NCBI GenBank assembly: GCA_903927615.1
Contig: CAIYNU010000077.1
Coordinates: 1-64,000, forward strand
Direction of reading: 5' to 3'
From: an uncultured Rhodospirillales bacterium
GTDB lineage: Bacteria > Pseudomonadota > Alphaproteobacteria > Azospirillales > Azospirillaceae
DNA length: 64,000 bases
Shown here: positions 36,428-45,766 of the stretch, in pieces
Position numbering within the stretch: position 1 is the stretch's first letter
Layout of the letters: every line of letters starts with the position of its first letter
The notes under the pieces: generated by a model
Seen by the model: the letters and a program-made list of their open reading frames with translations, nothing else
Databases searched by the model: none
Told to the model about the DNA's origin: nothing
Made by a program: the position numbers and the translations under genes

Positions 36428-36531
36428 TCGTAAAGTCGGGGCTGATCGTAAAGTCGGGGCTGATCGTAAAGTCGGGGCTGATCGTAAAGTCGGGGCTGAT
36501 CGTAAAGTCGGGGCTGATCGTAAAGTCCGGG
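36424..36531. repeat. six-copy 18-bp tandem repeat starting at the porin stop codon
   Basis: The unit CTGATCGTAAAGTCGGGG is repeated six times without spacer; five copies are identical and the last differs (CTGATCGTAAAGTCCGGG). The porin TGA stop lies in the first copy. Each copy contains GATC. The function is unknown; it could be a variable-number repeat, a protein-binding array or part of the mRNA 3' end. Confidence 0.95.
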
Positions 36532-36585
36532 ATCGGCGGCGATCCGTCGTTGGATAACCACGCCGCCGGCCCCGGATGGCCCGGG

Positions 36586-36607
36586 GTCCGGGGCAATGCC
36601 CCCGGAC
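36586..36607. terminator. hairpin between convergent porin and mfd
   Basis: GTCCGGGG pairs perfectly with CCCCGGAC across a CAATGC loop. It lies between the convergent ends of the porin and mfd genes and has no T-run, so it may act on either strand or be a palindromic repeat. Confidence 0.5.
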
Positions 36608-36615
36608 GCCGAAGG

Positions 36616-39600
36616 TCAGGTCACCATCTCCGCCAACTCTTTCATCAACCGCAAAGTCCCTTTCAACCTCACTTCGGGATGATCCCAAGCGCGCAAACAG
36701 ATCAGCTTGTGATCGGGACGCAGCTTGATGGTTCCGGCCTGTTTGGAAAGGTACGCGACCAACCGGGCGGGTTGCGTGAAGGTATTGTTGTGGAAGGTCA
36801 ACACCGCGCCCTTGGGTCCGGCATCGACCCGCTCGACACCGGTGGTACGGCATAACTGTTTGATGGCCACCACCTGGAGCAAGTTATCCACCTCGGCCGG
36901 GAGCCGGCCGAAACGGTCGATCAACTCGGCCGCGAAAGCGTCCAGTTCGGCGCGGTCGATCAGATCGGCCAGTCGCCGATAGAGCCCCAACCGCACCGCC
37001 AGATCGGCAACATAGGTTTCGGGAATCAGAACCGGCATGCCCAAGTTGATCTGAGGTGTCCAGCGTTCGCCGGCATCCGGCCCCGGTGCGGCACTGGCGC
37101 CTGAACGCGCGGTGGCCACCGCCTCTTCCAGCATGTGCTGGTAAAGCTCGACCCCCACTTCGCGAATGTGCCCCGACTGTTCCTCTCCCAACAAATTTCC
37201 CGCGCCGCGGATATCCATGTCATGGGACGCGAGCTGAAAACCCGCACCCAAACTGTCCAATGTTTCCATAACGTGAAGCCGCTGCTTCGCCGCCTCGGAC
37301 AACACAACCTTCGGCACATAAGTCAGGTAGGCGTACCCGCGCAATTTCGAGCGCCCGACCCGGCCCCGCAACTGATAAAGCTGGGCCAGGCCGAACAGAT
37401 CCGCACGATGAATGATCAGCGTGTTGGCGTTGGGAATATCGAGACCGGACTCGATGATGTTGGTGGCCAACAGCACATCGAAGGCGCGATCGTCAAAGGC
37501 GGTCATCACCTCTTCCAGATCGCCCGCCGACATCTGCCCATGAGCCGTCACCACCTTGACCTCGGGCACCAACTCGCGCAACCGCTCGGTCACCTTTGCC
37601 AGGTCTTCAATCCGCGGGCAAACGTAAAAGCTCTGTCCGCCCCGGTAATGTTCGCGCAGAATGGCTTCACGAATCACCACCGGGTCAAACGGCAACACAA
37701 AAGTTCGAACCGCCAGCCGATCGACCGGCGGCGTTGCGATCACCGTCAGTTCCCGCACACCAGACAGGGCCATCTGCAAAGTTCGCGGAATCGGCGTTGC
37801 GGTCAATGTCACCACATGGACATCGGCGCGCAACTCCTTAAGGCGCTCCTTTTGCTTGACGCCGAAATGCTGCTCTTCGTCCACGATCACCAGCCCCAAC
37901 CGCTTGAAGCTGATGGTTTTCGAGAGCAGCGCGTGGGTGCCCACCAGAATATCGAGGATGCCGTCGGCCGCTTCCTTACGGATGCGGGTCGCGTCTTTGG
38001 GCGTAACCAGCCGGGAAATCTGTTCCACCCGGACCGGCAGGCCGGCAAACCGGGCCGAGAAGGTGCGATAATGCTGACGCGCCAGCAGCGTGGTGGGAAC
38101 CACCACCGCCACTTGCAGGCCGGAAAGCGCGGTGACAAACGCCGCCCGCAGCGCCACCTCGGTCTTGCCGAAACCGACATCGCCACAGACCAACCGGTCC
38201 ATCGGCCGGCCAGAGCCCAAATCCGTCAGAACATCGGTAATGGCGTTCGCCTGGTCTTCGGTTTCGGGATAGGGAAACCGGGCGGCGAATTCGGCATAGA
38301 GGCCTTCGGGCGCGGTCAGCCGTTCGCCCCTGCGCAGTTCGCGCTCGGCTGCGATGCGCAGCAGAGCGTCGGCCATATCCTTGAGCCGCTTCTTGACCCG
38401 CGCCCGCCGCCCCTGCCAGGCGGTGCCGCCCAACCGATCAAGCTGAGCGCCGGCATCTTCGGAGCCGTAGCGCGACAACAGGTCGAGATTTTCCACCGGC
38501 ACGAACAGCTTCTCGTTACCGTCGTAGACGATCCGCAAGCAGTCGTGAGGCGCGCCCGTCACCGTCACGGTTTCGAGTCCATCGAACCGGCCGATGCCGT
38601 ATTCCACATGGACCACCAGATCACCGGCGGCCAGACCGGCCGCTTCGGCGATGAAATTGGCGGCGCGGCGCCGCTTGCGGGGCGGACGGGCCAGACGGTC
38701 GCCGAGAATATCCTGCTCGGTGATGACCGCCAGATCGCCGGTGACGAAACCATGCTCGACGCCCAGCACGATCATGGCGAGCGTGCCGCGACCGAAGCGT
38801 TGGGCTTCCGGCCAGGACTCCGCGGTCTTCAGCCCGGCGATGCCGTGGTCGGCCAGCACCGATTGCAACCGGTCCCGCGAGCCCTGGCTATAGCCGGCCA
38901 CCATCACCCGCCGGCCGCCCTGGGCCAACTCGACGATGTGCTGATGCACCGCGTCGAAGACATTGAGGTCGGGACGGGCTCGGGCCTCGGTAAAGTCGTG
39001 ACCGCGCCGCCCGCCGGCATCCAGTTGACCGATCAGCCCGGGTGGCACCGCAAAGGGTGCAAGCTGCACCACCGCGTGGCAGCCGGTGATCAGTTCCCAA
39101 TCGTCGCGGTCAAGATAGAGCCGGCCGGGAGTCAACGGCTTGTAGGCCGGAATGCTGGCGGCCCGCTCGGCCGCCCGCAGGGTGCGGCGGGCGTCATAGA
39201 AGTCGGCGACCTGGGCCAGTCGGGAGTCCCGCGCCTCTTCGGCCTGATGATCGAAACTGATGATGGCCTGGGGCAGGTAGTCTGACAGGGTTTCCAGGCC
39301 AGAATGAAACAGCGGCAGCCAATGCTCCATGCCGGGATGCTTGCGACCGGCGCTGATCGCCTCGTACAGCGGGTCCTGGTCGGTGACGGCCCCGAACAGT
39401 TCCCGATAGCCGGTGCGGAAGCGGGCAATGGAGGGCTCGTCCAGGAACAGTTCGGCCATGGGTTTCAGGCGCACCCGGTCCCGCTTTTCGGTGGTCCGTT
39501 GGGACAACGGGTCGAAGGCCCGTACCCCATCCAGTTCATCACCGAACAGGTCGAGGCGGAGCGGTTCTTCGGTCCCCGGCGGGAACAGGTCGACGATGCC

Positions 39601-40107
39601 GCCCCGCATGGCGTATTCGCCGGGCTCGCGCACGGTCTGCGCCCGATTATAGCCGTTATGCGTAAGGTACCGCTGGAGTTGCGCCAGATCGAGTCGCTCG
39701 CCGATTCCCGCCTGGAAACCGGCCTGGCGCAGGGCGCTCCGCGGCGGCAGCTTTTGGACCATGCCGTTGATGGTGGTCAGGACCAACCGGCCGCCGCCAT
39801 GGGGAACCGGCTCCAGCACCTGGGTCAGGGTATCGATCCGTTTGCTGACGATCGCCGGATTGGGCGACAACCGGTCGTAGGGCAGGCAGTCCCAGGCCGG
39901 AAACGACAGCACCTCCAACTCGGGCGCGAAGAATGCCAGCATCTCAGCCAGCCGCGCCGCCCGGCCATCGTCCAAAGCAACGTGAAGCACGCCGGCCGGC
40001 CCCGCCTTGGCCGCCAGCGCCGCCAGCACCCGGACATCGGCCCCCTCGGGCGCGCCGCCGATCAGCAGGCGTCCGGGCCGCCCCGGGGTAAGATCAAACT
40101 TCAACAA
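36616..40107 (-). CDS. mfd: transcription-repair coupling factor Mfd
   Basis: This 1163-residue DNA translocase displaces stalled RNA polymerase and recruits UvrABC. The UvrB-homology part opens with LLIGGAPEGADVRVLAAL and LSFPAWDCLPYDRLSPN. The RNA-polymerase-interacting part follows (DLVVHVEYGIGRFDGLETV). The RecG-like helicase has Walker A GDVGFGKTEVALRAAF, DEEQ box VIVDEEQHFGVKQKERLK, TATPIPRTLQMA, and the TRG-type ATNIIESGLDIPNANTLI and QLYQLRGRVGRS motifs. The C-terminal TRCF domain is complete. The length is normal. It lies immediately downstream of sdhE on the same strand, as in other alphaproteobacteria. Confidence 0.97.
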   Translation of the reverse strand: MLKFDLTPGRPGRLLIGGAPEGADVRVLAALAAKAGPAGVLHVALDDGRAARLAEMLAFFAPELEVLSFPAWDCLPYDRLSPNPAIVSKRIDTLTQVLEPVPHGGGRLVLTTINGMVQKLPPRSALRQAGFQAGIGERLDLAQLQRYLTHNGYNRAQTVREPGEYAMRGGIVDLFPPGTEEPLRLDLFGDELDGVRAFDPLSQRTTEKRDRVRLKPMAELFLDEPSIARFRTGYRELFGAVTDQDPLYEAISAGRKHPGMEHWLPLFHSGLETLSDYLPQAIISFDHQAEEARDSRLAQVADFYDARRTLRAAERAASIPAYKPLTPGRLYLDRDDWELITGCHAVVQLAPFAVPPGLIGQLDAGGRRGHDFTEARARPDLNVFDAVHQHIVELAQGGRRVMVAGYSQGSRDRLQSVLADHGIAGLKTAESWPEAQRFGRGTLAMIVLGVEHGFVTGDLAVITEQDILGDRLARPPRKRRRAANFIAEAAGLAAGDLVVHVEYGIGRFDGLETVTVTGAPHDCLRIVYDGNEKLFVPVENLDLLSRYGSEDAGAQLDRLGGTAWQGRRARVKKRLKDMADALLRIAAERELRRGERLTAPEGLYAEFAARFPYPETEDQANAITDVLTDLGSGRPMDRLVCGDVGFGKTEVALRAAFVTALSGLQVAVVVPTTLLARQHYRTFSARFAGLPVRVEQISRLVTPKDATRIRKEAADGILDILVGTHALLSKTISFKRLGLVIVDEEQHFGVKQKERLKELRADVHVVTLTATPIPRTLQMALSGVRELTVIATPPVDRLAVRTFVLPFDPVVIREAILREHYRGGQSFYVCPRIEDLAKVTERLRELVPEVKVVTAHGQMSAGDLEEVMTAFDDRAFDVLLATNIIESGLDIPNANTLIIHRADLFGLAQLYQLRGRVGRSKLRGYAYLTYVPKVVLSEAAKQRLHVMETLDSLGAGFQLASHDMDIRGAGNLLGEEQSGHIREVGVELYQHMLEEAVATARSGASAAPGPDAGERWTPQINLGMPVLIPETYVADLAVRLGLYRRLADLIDRAELDAFAAELIDRFGRLPAEVDNLLQVVAIKQLCRTTGVERVDAGPKGAVLTFHNNTFTQPARLVAYLSKQAGTIKLRPDHKLICLRAWDHPEVRLKGTLRLMKELAEMVT

Positions 40108-40116
40108 GGACGCAGG

Positions 40117-40395
40117 TCAATTCAAAGACGGTGAAACGACGCGAAACGCCTTCAGCAGCGCCATCACATCGTGGTCATAGTCCGGCGGCACCGGCGCCCG
40201 GCCGACATACCAGTCGTAGAGGTCGGCGTCGGCCATCTCCAGCAAAGCCTCAAAGCGGTCAAGTTGCTGGTCGGAAAATCCATCCACATGAGCGTCGGCA
40301 AAACCACCCATCAGCAAGTCGGACTCGCGCATGCCGCGGTGCCAGGCACGAAACCGCAAACGCTTGCGGCGAATCTCGATCGGTTCGGAACTCAT
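40117..40395 (-). CDS. sdhE: succinate dehydrogenase FAD assembly factor SdhE
   Basis: This 92-residue helical protein promotes covalent FAD attachment to SdhA. The RGxxE signature is present as HRGMRESDLLMGGF (the family often has RGMLELD), and the C-terminal YDWYVGRAPVP segment is typical. It is nine bases upstream of mfd, an arrangement seen in relatives. The length is normal. Confidence 0.93.
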   Translation of the reverse strand: MSSEPIEIRRKRLRFRAWHRGMRESDLLMGGFADAHVDGFSDQQLDRFEALLEMADADLYDWYVGRAPVPPDYDHDVMALLKAFRVVSPSLN

Positions 40396-40679
40396 GAAAA
40401 TCCACCAGGAACTGCAAGGGCCGGCATGATAGCGGGGTCGCGAAGGTACGGCAACCGGAACCGCCGGCCAAGCCCACGGCCCCGGTCTAGCCGTCGACGT
40501 GAATCCGGGATTCGGGCTTCACGGACCTTCGGAACACAAATCCCGCCGTTCACCCGGACTCTTCGGTCGGGGAAGGTATTTGACGCCGGCCCGTCAGACT
40601 CCTTGATCTGGCCCCGAACTTGAGGATGAATAGGGGCGCGGGGCAACGAACCGGTTGGCGAGCCGATAAGGAGACGGGC

Positions 40680-41354
40680 ATGGGGAGACGGGGCATCGGG
40701 CGATTGGGGCCTGGATTAGGGCTGGGACTCGCCATACTGATCGCGGTGGCCACAGTGCCGGCGGCGGCCGACCCGACGGCAAGCTTCGACTGCACCAAGG
40801 CACGCACCATCACCGAAAAGGCGATCTGTAAAGAGGATTCGTTGGCGTGGCTGGATATGCAGTTAAATCAACTGTATACGGATGTCCGCCAGCTTCAGGA
40901 CGAAGGCGCGCGCTTGGCCCTGCGCGACGAACAGCGCGATTGGGTTGCCCGTCGCGATGCGTGTGGCGGCGTCAGCGCCTGCATCACCAAACTGTACTGG
41001 CAACGATTGCAGGCGCTGGCCGGCCGGATCAGCAAGCGGGGCCTGACCGGATTCTTCGAGTATGCCGAAAAGGGCATGGCCGGTTCTTTGGGCCTGGTCG
41101 AGTTTCCCGGCAACCGTGCCGCCGGTTGGATCGAAACCATCAATCTCGGTCGGGGCCACATGTGCCAGGTCGATATGGCGGACCTGCGCGTGGATAGCCA
41201 AACGCTGACCTGGAATGATCCCGAGGAAGTGGACGGCAAGCACTGTCGGGTCGATCTCACCATCGGTCCGGGCGGCGCCGTGGTGGCCGGTCAGAACTGC
41301 CGCAATTGGTGTGGTATGGCGGGCTACTTCGAGGGACATTACCAGCGCCGATGA
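40680..41354 (+). CDS. secreted protein with LprI-like (DUF1311) domain
   Basis: This 224-residue protein has a Sec signal ([19 protein letters not shown]..., cleavage near AAA/DP). The LprI-like domain follows at about 30-115: [41 protein letters not shown] and [14 protein letters not shown], with four cysteines placed to form disulfides. Proteins of this type include lysozyme inhibitors and uncharacterised periplasmic proteins. The C-terminal 110 residues form a separate domain with more cysteines that I do not recognise. The ATG at 40680 has AAGGAG with good spacing. The his genes follow after 88 bases. Confidence 0.8.
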   Translation: MGRRGIGRLGPGLGLGLAILIAVATVPAAADPTASFDCTKARTITEKAICKEDSLAWLDMQLNQLYTDVRQLQDEGARLALRDEQRDWVARRDACGGVSACITKLYWQRLQALAGRISKRGLTGFFEYAEKGMAGSLGLVEFPGNRAAGWIETINLGRGHMCQVDMADLRVDSQTLTWNDPEEVDGKHCRVDLTIGPGGAVVAGQNCRNWCGMAGYFEGHYQRR

Positions 41355-41442
41355 GCACCAGCGCCGATCACCGCCGATCAACCCCGGCGTCCCGGCGGTC
41401 ACCCCCGATTCGCCTCACATCCGACAACAGACCCGATCAACC

Positions 41443-42102
41443 ATGACCAATGCCCCGCCCGTTCCGCCCCCTGCCCTCACCACCCGTCGCGCCATCGTGA
41501 ACCGCATCACCCGGGAAACCCGCATCCGGGTCGAGGTCGACCTGGATGGACGAGGCCGGTCGGAAATCCGGACGGGCCTTGGCTTTCTCGACCACATGCT
41601 GGAGCAGTTGGCCCGGCACGGACTGATCGACCTGACGGTTCATACCGACGGAGACCTGCATATTGACGGCCATCACACCACCGAAGATACCGGCATCGCC
41701 ATCGGTCAGGCGATCAGCCAAGCCCTCGGGGACCGGCGGGGGATCAGCCGGTATGGCCATGCCTATGTCCCCATGGACGAAACCCTGACCCGGGTTGCTC
41801 TCGACCTGTCGAATCGGCCATACTTGGTGTGGAAGGTCGGGTTCAGCCGGGATAAACTCGGTGACATGGACACCGAGTTGTTTAGGGAATGGTTCCAAGC
41901 TTTTGCCCAAGCCGCGGGCGCGACGTTGCACGTTGAAGCGTTTTATGGTGAAAACAATCACCACATCGTCGAAAGCTGCTACAAAGCCCTGGCCCGGGCG
42001 TTGCGGACCGCGGTCGCCATCGATCCACGCCAGGCCGGGGAAGTTCCCTCGACCAAGGGAACCCTCGGCGGTTCACCAAGCCCAACCGGATCACCACCCT
42101 AA
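41443..42102 (+). CDS. hisB: imidazoleglycerol-phosphate dehydratase
   Basis: This 219-residue enzyme carries out the dehydration step of histidine synthesis. The two manganese-binding His clusters are present: [16 protein letters not shown] with [16 protein letters not shown]-type sequence ([11 protein letters not shown]), and [23 protein letters not shown]. It is the first gene of the his block here. The C-terminal tail is slightly extended and Pro/Ser-rich. The stop TAA is followed after 21 bases by the CTG start of hisH in the same frame. Confidence 0.97.
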   Translation: MTNAPPVPPPALTTRRAIVNRITRETRIRVEVDLDGRGRSEIRTGLGFLDHMLEQLARHGLIDLTVHTDGDLHIDGHHTTEDTGIAIGQAISQALGDRRGISRYGHAYVPMDETLTRVALDLSNRPYLVWKVGFSRDKLGDMDTELFREWFQAFAQAAGATLHVEAFYGENNHHIVESCYKALARALRTAVAIDPRQAGEVPSTKGTLGGSPSPTGSPP

Positions 42103-42123
42103 CCCCCCCTGGAGACCCCGCCC

Positions 42124-42771
42124 CTGTCTACCGTCGCCATCATCGATTACGGATCGGGCAACCTGCGCTCCGCAGCCAAGGCTTTCGAGCGGGCGGCGGC
42201 AGAGCATACCCTAACCCGCACCATCCTGGTTACGGCCGATGCCGAAATGGTCCGTCGCGCCGATCATGTGGTTCTACCGGGGGTGGGCGCCTTCGCGGAT
42301 TGCATGCGCGGCCTGAACGACGTCCCGGGAATGCAGGAGGCCCTCAAGGAAGCGGTGCTGGGCCGCGGCGTTCCCTTCCTGGGCATCTGCGTCGGCATGC
42401 AGTTGATGGCCGAGCGAGGCTTTGAACACGGACTGGCCCAAGGCCTCGGCTGGATTCCCGGTGACGTGGTCCCGCTGGCTCCGACCGATGCCGCACTCAA
42501 GGTGCCGCACATGGGCTGGAACAATCTCGTGATGCTCCGGGGGGATCATCCGGTCCTGGCCGGCCTGCCGGAGTCGATGCATGGTTACTTCGTCCACTCC
42601 TATCAACTTCAATGCGCCGATCCCGGACATCGGTTGGCGACCGTTGATTATGGCGGCGACGTGACCGCCGTCATCGGACGCGACAACCTGATCGGAACCC
42701 AATTTCACCCGGAAAAGAGTCAGGCGGCAGGATTGCATCTGATCGCCAACTTCCTTGGCTGGCGACCTTAG
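42124..42771 (+). CDS. hisH: imidazole glycerol phosphate synthase glutaminase subunit, CTG start
   Basis: This 215-residue subunit releases ammonia from glutamine for HisF. The nucleophile is in [11 protein letters not shown], and the His-Glu pair in [10 protein letters not shown]. The conserved N-terminus reads [21 protein letters not shown], which aligns with the usual M[12 protein letters not shown], but no ATG, GTG or TTG precedes it in frame after the hisB stop. CTG at 42124 sits exactly at the expected start with GGAG (42111-42114) nine bases upstream. The first conventional start, ATG 42247, would delete the first 41 residues including the nucleotide-loop region, so I infer a CTG initiation codon. 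Confidence 0.88.
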   Translation: MSTVAIIDYGSGNLRSAAKAFERAAAEHTLTRTILVTADAEMVRRADHVVLPGVGAFADCMRGLNDVPGMQEALKEAVLGRGVPFLGICVGMQLMAERGFEHGLAQGLGWIPGDVVPLAPTDAALKVPHMGWNNLVMLRGDHPVLAGLPESMHGYFVHSYQLQCADPGHRLATVDYGGDVTAVIGRDNLIGTQFHPEKSQAAGLHLIANFLGWRP

Positions 42772-42774
42772 CCC

Positions 42775-43347
42775 ATGTCAGCGCCCCCCGCGACCCCGCC
42801 CCCGACCGTTTCGATCACACGGGTCGACAAGCTGCGGCCGGCCGACCTTCATGACCTCGGCGACGCGGCCGAGCAGGCGATCCGGGACGGCGGCGGCTTC
42901 GGCTGGCTGGAAGCCCCAACCCGCGACCTGATGGAACGCTACTGGCGTGGGGTCATGCTCATTCCGGACCGCAGCTTGTTTGTGGGAAGACTCGACGGCG
43001 TGATCGGCGGTTCGGTACAATTGGTCCGGCCGCCACGCAATAACGAAGCCCAGGCTCATACCGCCATCGTCACAACCTGTTTCGTCGCCCCCTGGGCACG
43101 CGGACACGGATTGGCCCGGCGGCTGATTCAGGCCGCGGAGACCGAGGCCCGGGCCACGGGTGTACGTGTACTGAACCTGGACGTCCGGGCAACCCAAGAG
43201 CCGGCCGTTCGCCTGTTTGAATCTTTGGGCTTTATTTGTTGGGGAAGCCACCCCTATTATGCCCGCGTCGGTGAGAAGGCCATAGTCGGCCGCTACTATT
43301 ATAAGGACCTGACCGAACCGACCGGACAAACCGACCCCAAACTCTGA
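42775..43347 (+). CDS. GNAT-family N-acetyltransferase within the his operon
   Basis: This 190-residue protein has a GNAT fold: an acetyl-CoA binding loop [14 protein letters not shown], a central beta-strand TTCFVAPW, and the C-terminal [23 protein letters not shown] typical of the family. It starts four bases after the hisH stop and is followed by hisA after 53 bases, so it is co-transcribed with histidine genes. The substrate is unknown; a role in modifying a small amine or protein N-terminus cannot be decided. Confidence 0.9.
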   Translation: MSAPPATPPPTVSITRVDKLRPADLHDLGDAAEQAIRDGGGFGWLEAPTRDLMERYWRGVMLIPDRSLFVGRLDGVIGGSVQLVRPPRNNEAQAHTAIVTTCFVAPWARGHGLARRLIQAAETEARATGVRVLNLDVRATQEPAVRLFESLGFICWGSHPYYARVGEKAIVGRYYYKDLTEPTGQTDPKL

Positions 43348-43400
43348 TCTTACCAATATCACCCCAGTCTGACGACACATCACCGGGACACGCGGCCGCA

Positions 43401-44162
43401 ATGATTCTCTATCCCGCCATTGATCTCAAAGACGGCGCTTGCGTCAGGCTGGTACGGGGCGTGATGGACCACGCCACGGTGTTCAACACCGATCCCGGCG
43501 ACCAGGCTCAGGCGTTCGAAGAGCAAGGCTTCGACTGGTTACATCTGGTCGACCTGAACGGCGCCTTCGCCGGACACCCGGTCAATGGCGACGCCGTTGA
43601 CCGGGTTCTGGCCGCCATCACCATACCGGTCCAATTGGGTGGCGGCATCCGCAACCTTCAGACCATTGAAGATTGGCTGGAACGGGGCATCCGGCGGGTG
43701 ATCCTCGGCACCGTGGCGCTCCACCAGCCCGAACTGGTCAAGGAAGCATGCCGGCGCTTTCCCGGCCAGATCGCGGTGGGGATCGATGCCCGCGAGGGCT
43801 TCGTCGCGGTTTCGGGTTGGGCCGAATCCTCCACGGTCCGGGTCCTTGACCTGGCGTTACGCTACGAGGACTGCGGCGTGGCCGCCATCATCTATACCGA
43901 CATCAACCGCGACGGCGCCATGGGCGGCGTCAACGTCGAGGCCACGGCCGACCTTGCCTTCGCCCTGACCACGCCGGTCATCGCCTCGGGCGGCGTCTCG
44001 TCCATCGCCGACCTGCGCGCGCTCAAAGCCGAGGAGCATACCGGCATCGACGGTGTGATCGTCGGTCGCGCCCTTTACGACGGCCGGATCGACCCCAAGG
44101 AAGCCCTGGCCCTGCTCTCGGAAAGCGGCAAAGTCCCGGCAACCGGAGCCTCCGAATGCTGA
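43401..44162 (+). CDS. hisA: phosphoribosylformimino-5-aminoimidazole carboxamide ribotide isomerase
   Basis: This 253-residue (beta/alpha)8 enzyme isomerises ProFAR to PRFAR. The N-terminal catalytic Asp is in [17 protein letters not shown], the second Asp in [14 protein letters not shown], and phosphate-binding loops in LGGGIRN and ASGGVSS. It overlaps hisF by seven bases, indicating coupled translation. Confidence 0.97.
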   Translation: MILYPAIDLKDGACVRLVRGVMDHATVFNTDPGDQAQAFEEQGFDWLHLVDLNGAFAGHPVNGDAVDRVLAAITIPVQLGGGIRNLQTIEDWLERGIRRVILGTVALHQPELVKEACRRFPGQIAVGIDAREGFVAVSGWAESSTVRVLDLALRYEDCGVAAIIYTDINRDGAMGGVNVEATADLAFALTTPVIASGGVSSIADLRALKAEEHTGIDGVIVGRALYDGRIDPKEALALLSESGKVPATGASEC

Positions 44163-44938
44163 AGAGCCGCGTCATTCCCTGCCTCGACGTCAAGGACGGC
44201 CGGGTCGTCAAGGGCGTCAATTTCGTCGATCTGGTGGATGCCGGCGACCCGGTGGAGCAAGCTCGTGTCTATGACCGCGAAGGCGCCGACGAGCTGACGT
44301 TTCTCGATATCACCGCGAGCCACGAAGGCCGGGACACGCTTTACGACGTGGTGCGCCGCACGGCCGAACAGGTGTTCATGCCTCTGACCGTCGGCGGCGG
44401 GGTCCGGACGGTCGATGACATCCGCAAGCTGTTGCTGGCCGGCGCCGACAAAGTCTCGATCAACACTGCGGCGGTTGACCGGCCGGACTTGGTGCGTGAG
44501 GCGGCCGAAAAATTCGGCAGCCAATGCATTGTGGTGGCCATCGACGCCAAACGCGCAACCGCCGTTGGCGCCACCGGCTGGGAGGTGTTCACCCATGGCG
44601 GACGGCGGCCGACCGGCCTGGATGTGGTTGACTGGGCGCGACGCCTGACGGCGCTCGGCGCCGGCGAGGTGCTGCTGACTTCCATGGACCGCGACGGCAC
44701 CCGCTCGGGCTTTGACCTGGCGCTGACCCGGGCGGTGGCCGACGCCGTGACCGTGCCGGTGATCGCGTCCGGCGGAGTCGGGACCCTGAGCCATATGGTG
44801 GAGGGAATCCGGGACGGCCACGCCAGCGCCGTGCTGGCCGCCTCGATCTTCCATTTCGGTATGTTTTCCATCGCCGAGACCAAGGCGGCCATGGCCTCCG
44901 CCGGAATTCCTGTCCGTATCACCACCAACCCGGGGTAA
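44156..44938 (+). CDS. hisF: imidazole glycerol phosphate synthase cyclase subunit
   Basis: This 260-residue (beta/alpha)8 subunit forms imidazole glycerol phosphate and AICAR with ammonia from HisH. Catalytic Asp residues lie in [19 protein letters not shown] and [30 protein letters not shown] and [11 protein letters not shown] bind phosphate. It overlaps hisA and is followed by hisE after four bases. Confidence 0.97.
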   Translation: MLKSRVIPCLDVKDGRVVKGVNFVDLVDAGDPVEQARVYDREGADELTFLDITASHEGRDTLYDVVRRTAEQVFMPLTVGGGVRTVDDIRKLLLAGADKVSINTAAVDRPDLVREAAEKFGSQCIVVAIDAKRATAVGATGWEVFTHGGRRPTGLDVVDWARRLTALGAGEVLLTSMDRDGTRSGFDLALTRAVADAVTVPVIASGGVGTLSHMVEGIRDGHASAVLAASIFHFGMFSIAETKAAMASAGIPVRITTNPG

Positions 44939-44942
44939 GCGC

Positions 44943-45290
44943 ATGGCTGACGACACCGCCAAACCCACTGCCGAAGTCCTGGATCGCCTGTACCGGACGG
45001 TCCTGTCGCGTCGGGGGGCCGATCCATCCACCTCGTACACCGCCAAGCTGCTGAGCCGCGGCACCGCCAAGATCGCCCAGAAGGTCGGCGAGGAAGCCGT
45101 CGAGACGGTCATTGAGGCCATGCGCGGTGACCGCGACAAGCTTGCGGACGAAAGTGCCGATCTCCTTTACCATCTGGTGGTGTTGTGGGCCGACGCCAAG
45201 CTGGCGCCCGCCGAAGTTTATACCCGGCTCGCCGCCCGCGAAGGCGTCGGTGGACTGGAAGAAAAGAAAGCGCGCAAGCCGGTCAATTGA
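44943..45290 (+). CDS. hisE: phosphoribosyl-ATP pyrophosphatase
   Basis: This 115-residue all-alpha enzyme removes pyrophosphate from PR-ATP. The MazG-like metal-binding helix pattern is seen in [17 protein letters not shown] and [16 protein letters not shown]. It is separate from HisI, as usual in alphaproteobacteria. The short gap after hisF places it in the same operon. Confidence 0.95.
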   Translation: MADDTAKPTAEVLDRLYRTVLSRRGADPSTSYTAKLLSRGTAKIAQKVGEEAVETVIEAMRGDRDKLADESADLLYHLVVLWADAKLAPAEVYTRLAAREGVGGLEEKKARKPVN

Positions 45291-45318
45291 TCCCGCGGTT
45301 GGTCACTGGGAGGCAGAC

Positions 45319-45693
45319 GTGAGCGACTATGACCCTAATAACATTTTTGCCCGTATCCTTCGCGGCGAGCTGCCGTGTGCCAAGGTTTTTGAGGACGACC
45401 ATGTCCTGGCCTTCAACGACATCCATCCCCAGGCCCCCGTTCATGTCCTGGTAATCCCCAAGGGCGCCTATATTTCCCTTGATGACTTCGGCGCACGTGC
45501 CAGCGATACGGAAATCGCGGCCCTGTTCAGAGCCGTAGCCACCATCGCCCGACAGTTGGAGATCGACGTCTCCGGCTACCGTTTCCTGGCCAACCACGGC
45601 ACCAACGCCCACCAGGAAGTCCCCCATTTCCACGTTCATCTGTTTGGTGGCCGAAAGCTGGGGCCGATGCTGAGCCGCAAAACCACTGAATAA
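45319..45693 (+). CDS. HIT-family nucleotide hydrolase
   Basis: This 124-residue HINT-type protein has the triad motif HFHVHLFGG, with the upstream IFARILRGELPCAKVFEDDHVLAFNDI-type start (kept here as IFARILRGELPC) and HVLVIPKGAYISL. It hydrolyses purine nucleotide phosphoramidates or similar substrates. The GTG at 45319 has GGGAGG five bases upstream. It ends the his operon; a HIT protein next to hisE is seen in other alphaproteobacteria. Confidence 0.93.
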   Translation: MSDYDPNNIFARILRGELPCAKVFEDDHVLAFNDIHPQAPVHVLVIPKGAYISLDDFGARASDTEIAALFRAVATIARQLEIDVSGYRFLANHGTNAHQEVPHFHVHLFGGRKLGPMLSRKTTE

Positions 45694-45766
45694 CGATCGG
45701 CAACCACGCGTATCTCGCCGATACGCCTGACCACCCGAAATTACTCCACGAGAGTCGGCAATTCTG

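Noticed and set aside
36424-36531. CRISPR array
   Set aside because: The 18-bp units are directly adjacent without spacers and no cas genes are present; it is a simple tandem repeat.
35081-36853. 590-codon minus-strand frame antisense to the porin, including the repeat as LRSAPT units
   Set aside because: The porin on the other strand has signal peptide, strands and terminal Phe; the repeated peptide merely translates the 18-bp DNA repeat.
37135-39285. 716-codon plus-strand frame antisense to mfd
   Set aside because: Composition is His/Gln/Arg-biased and the opposite strand is unmistakably Mfd; it is a shadow.
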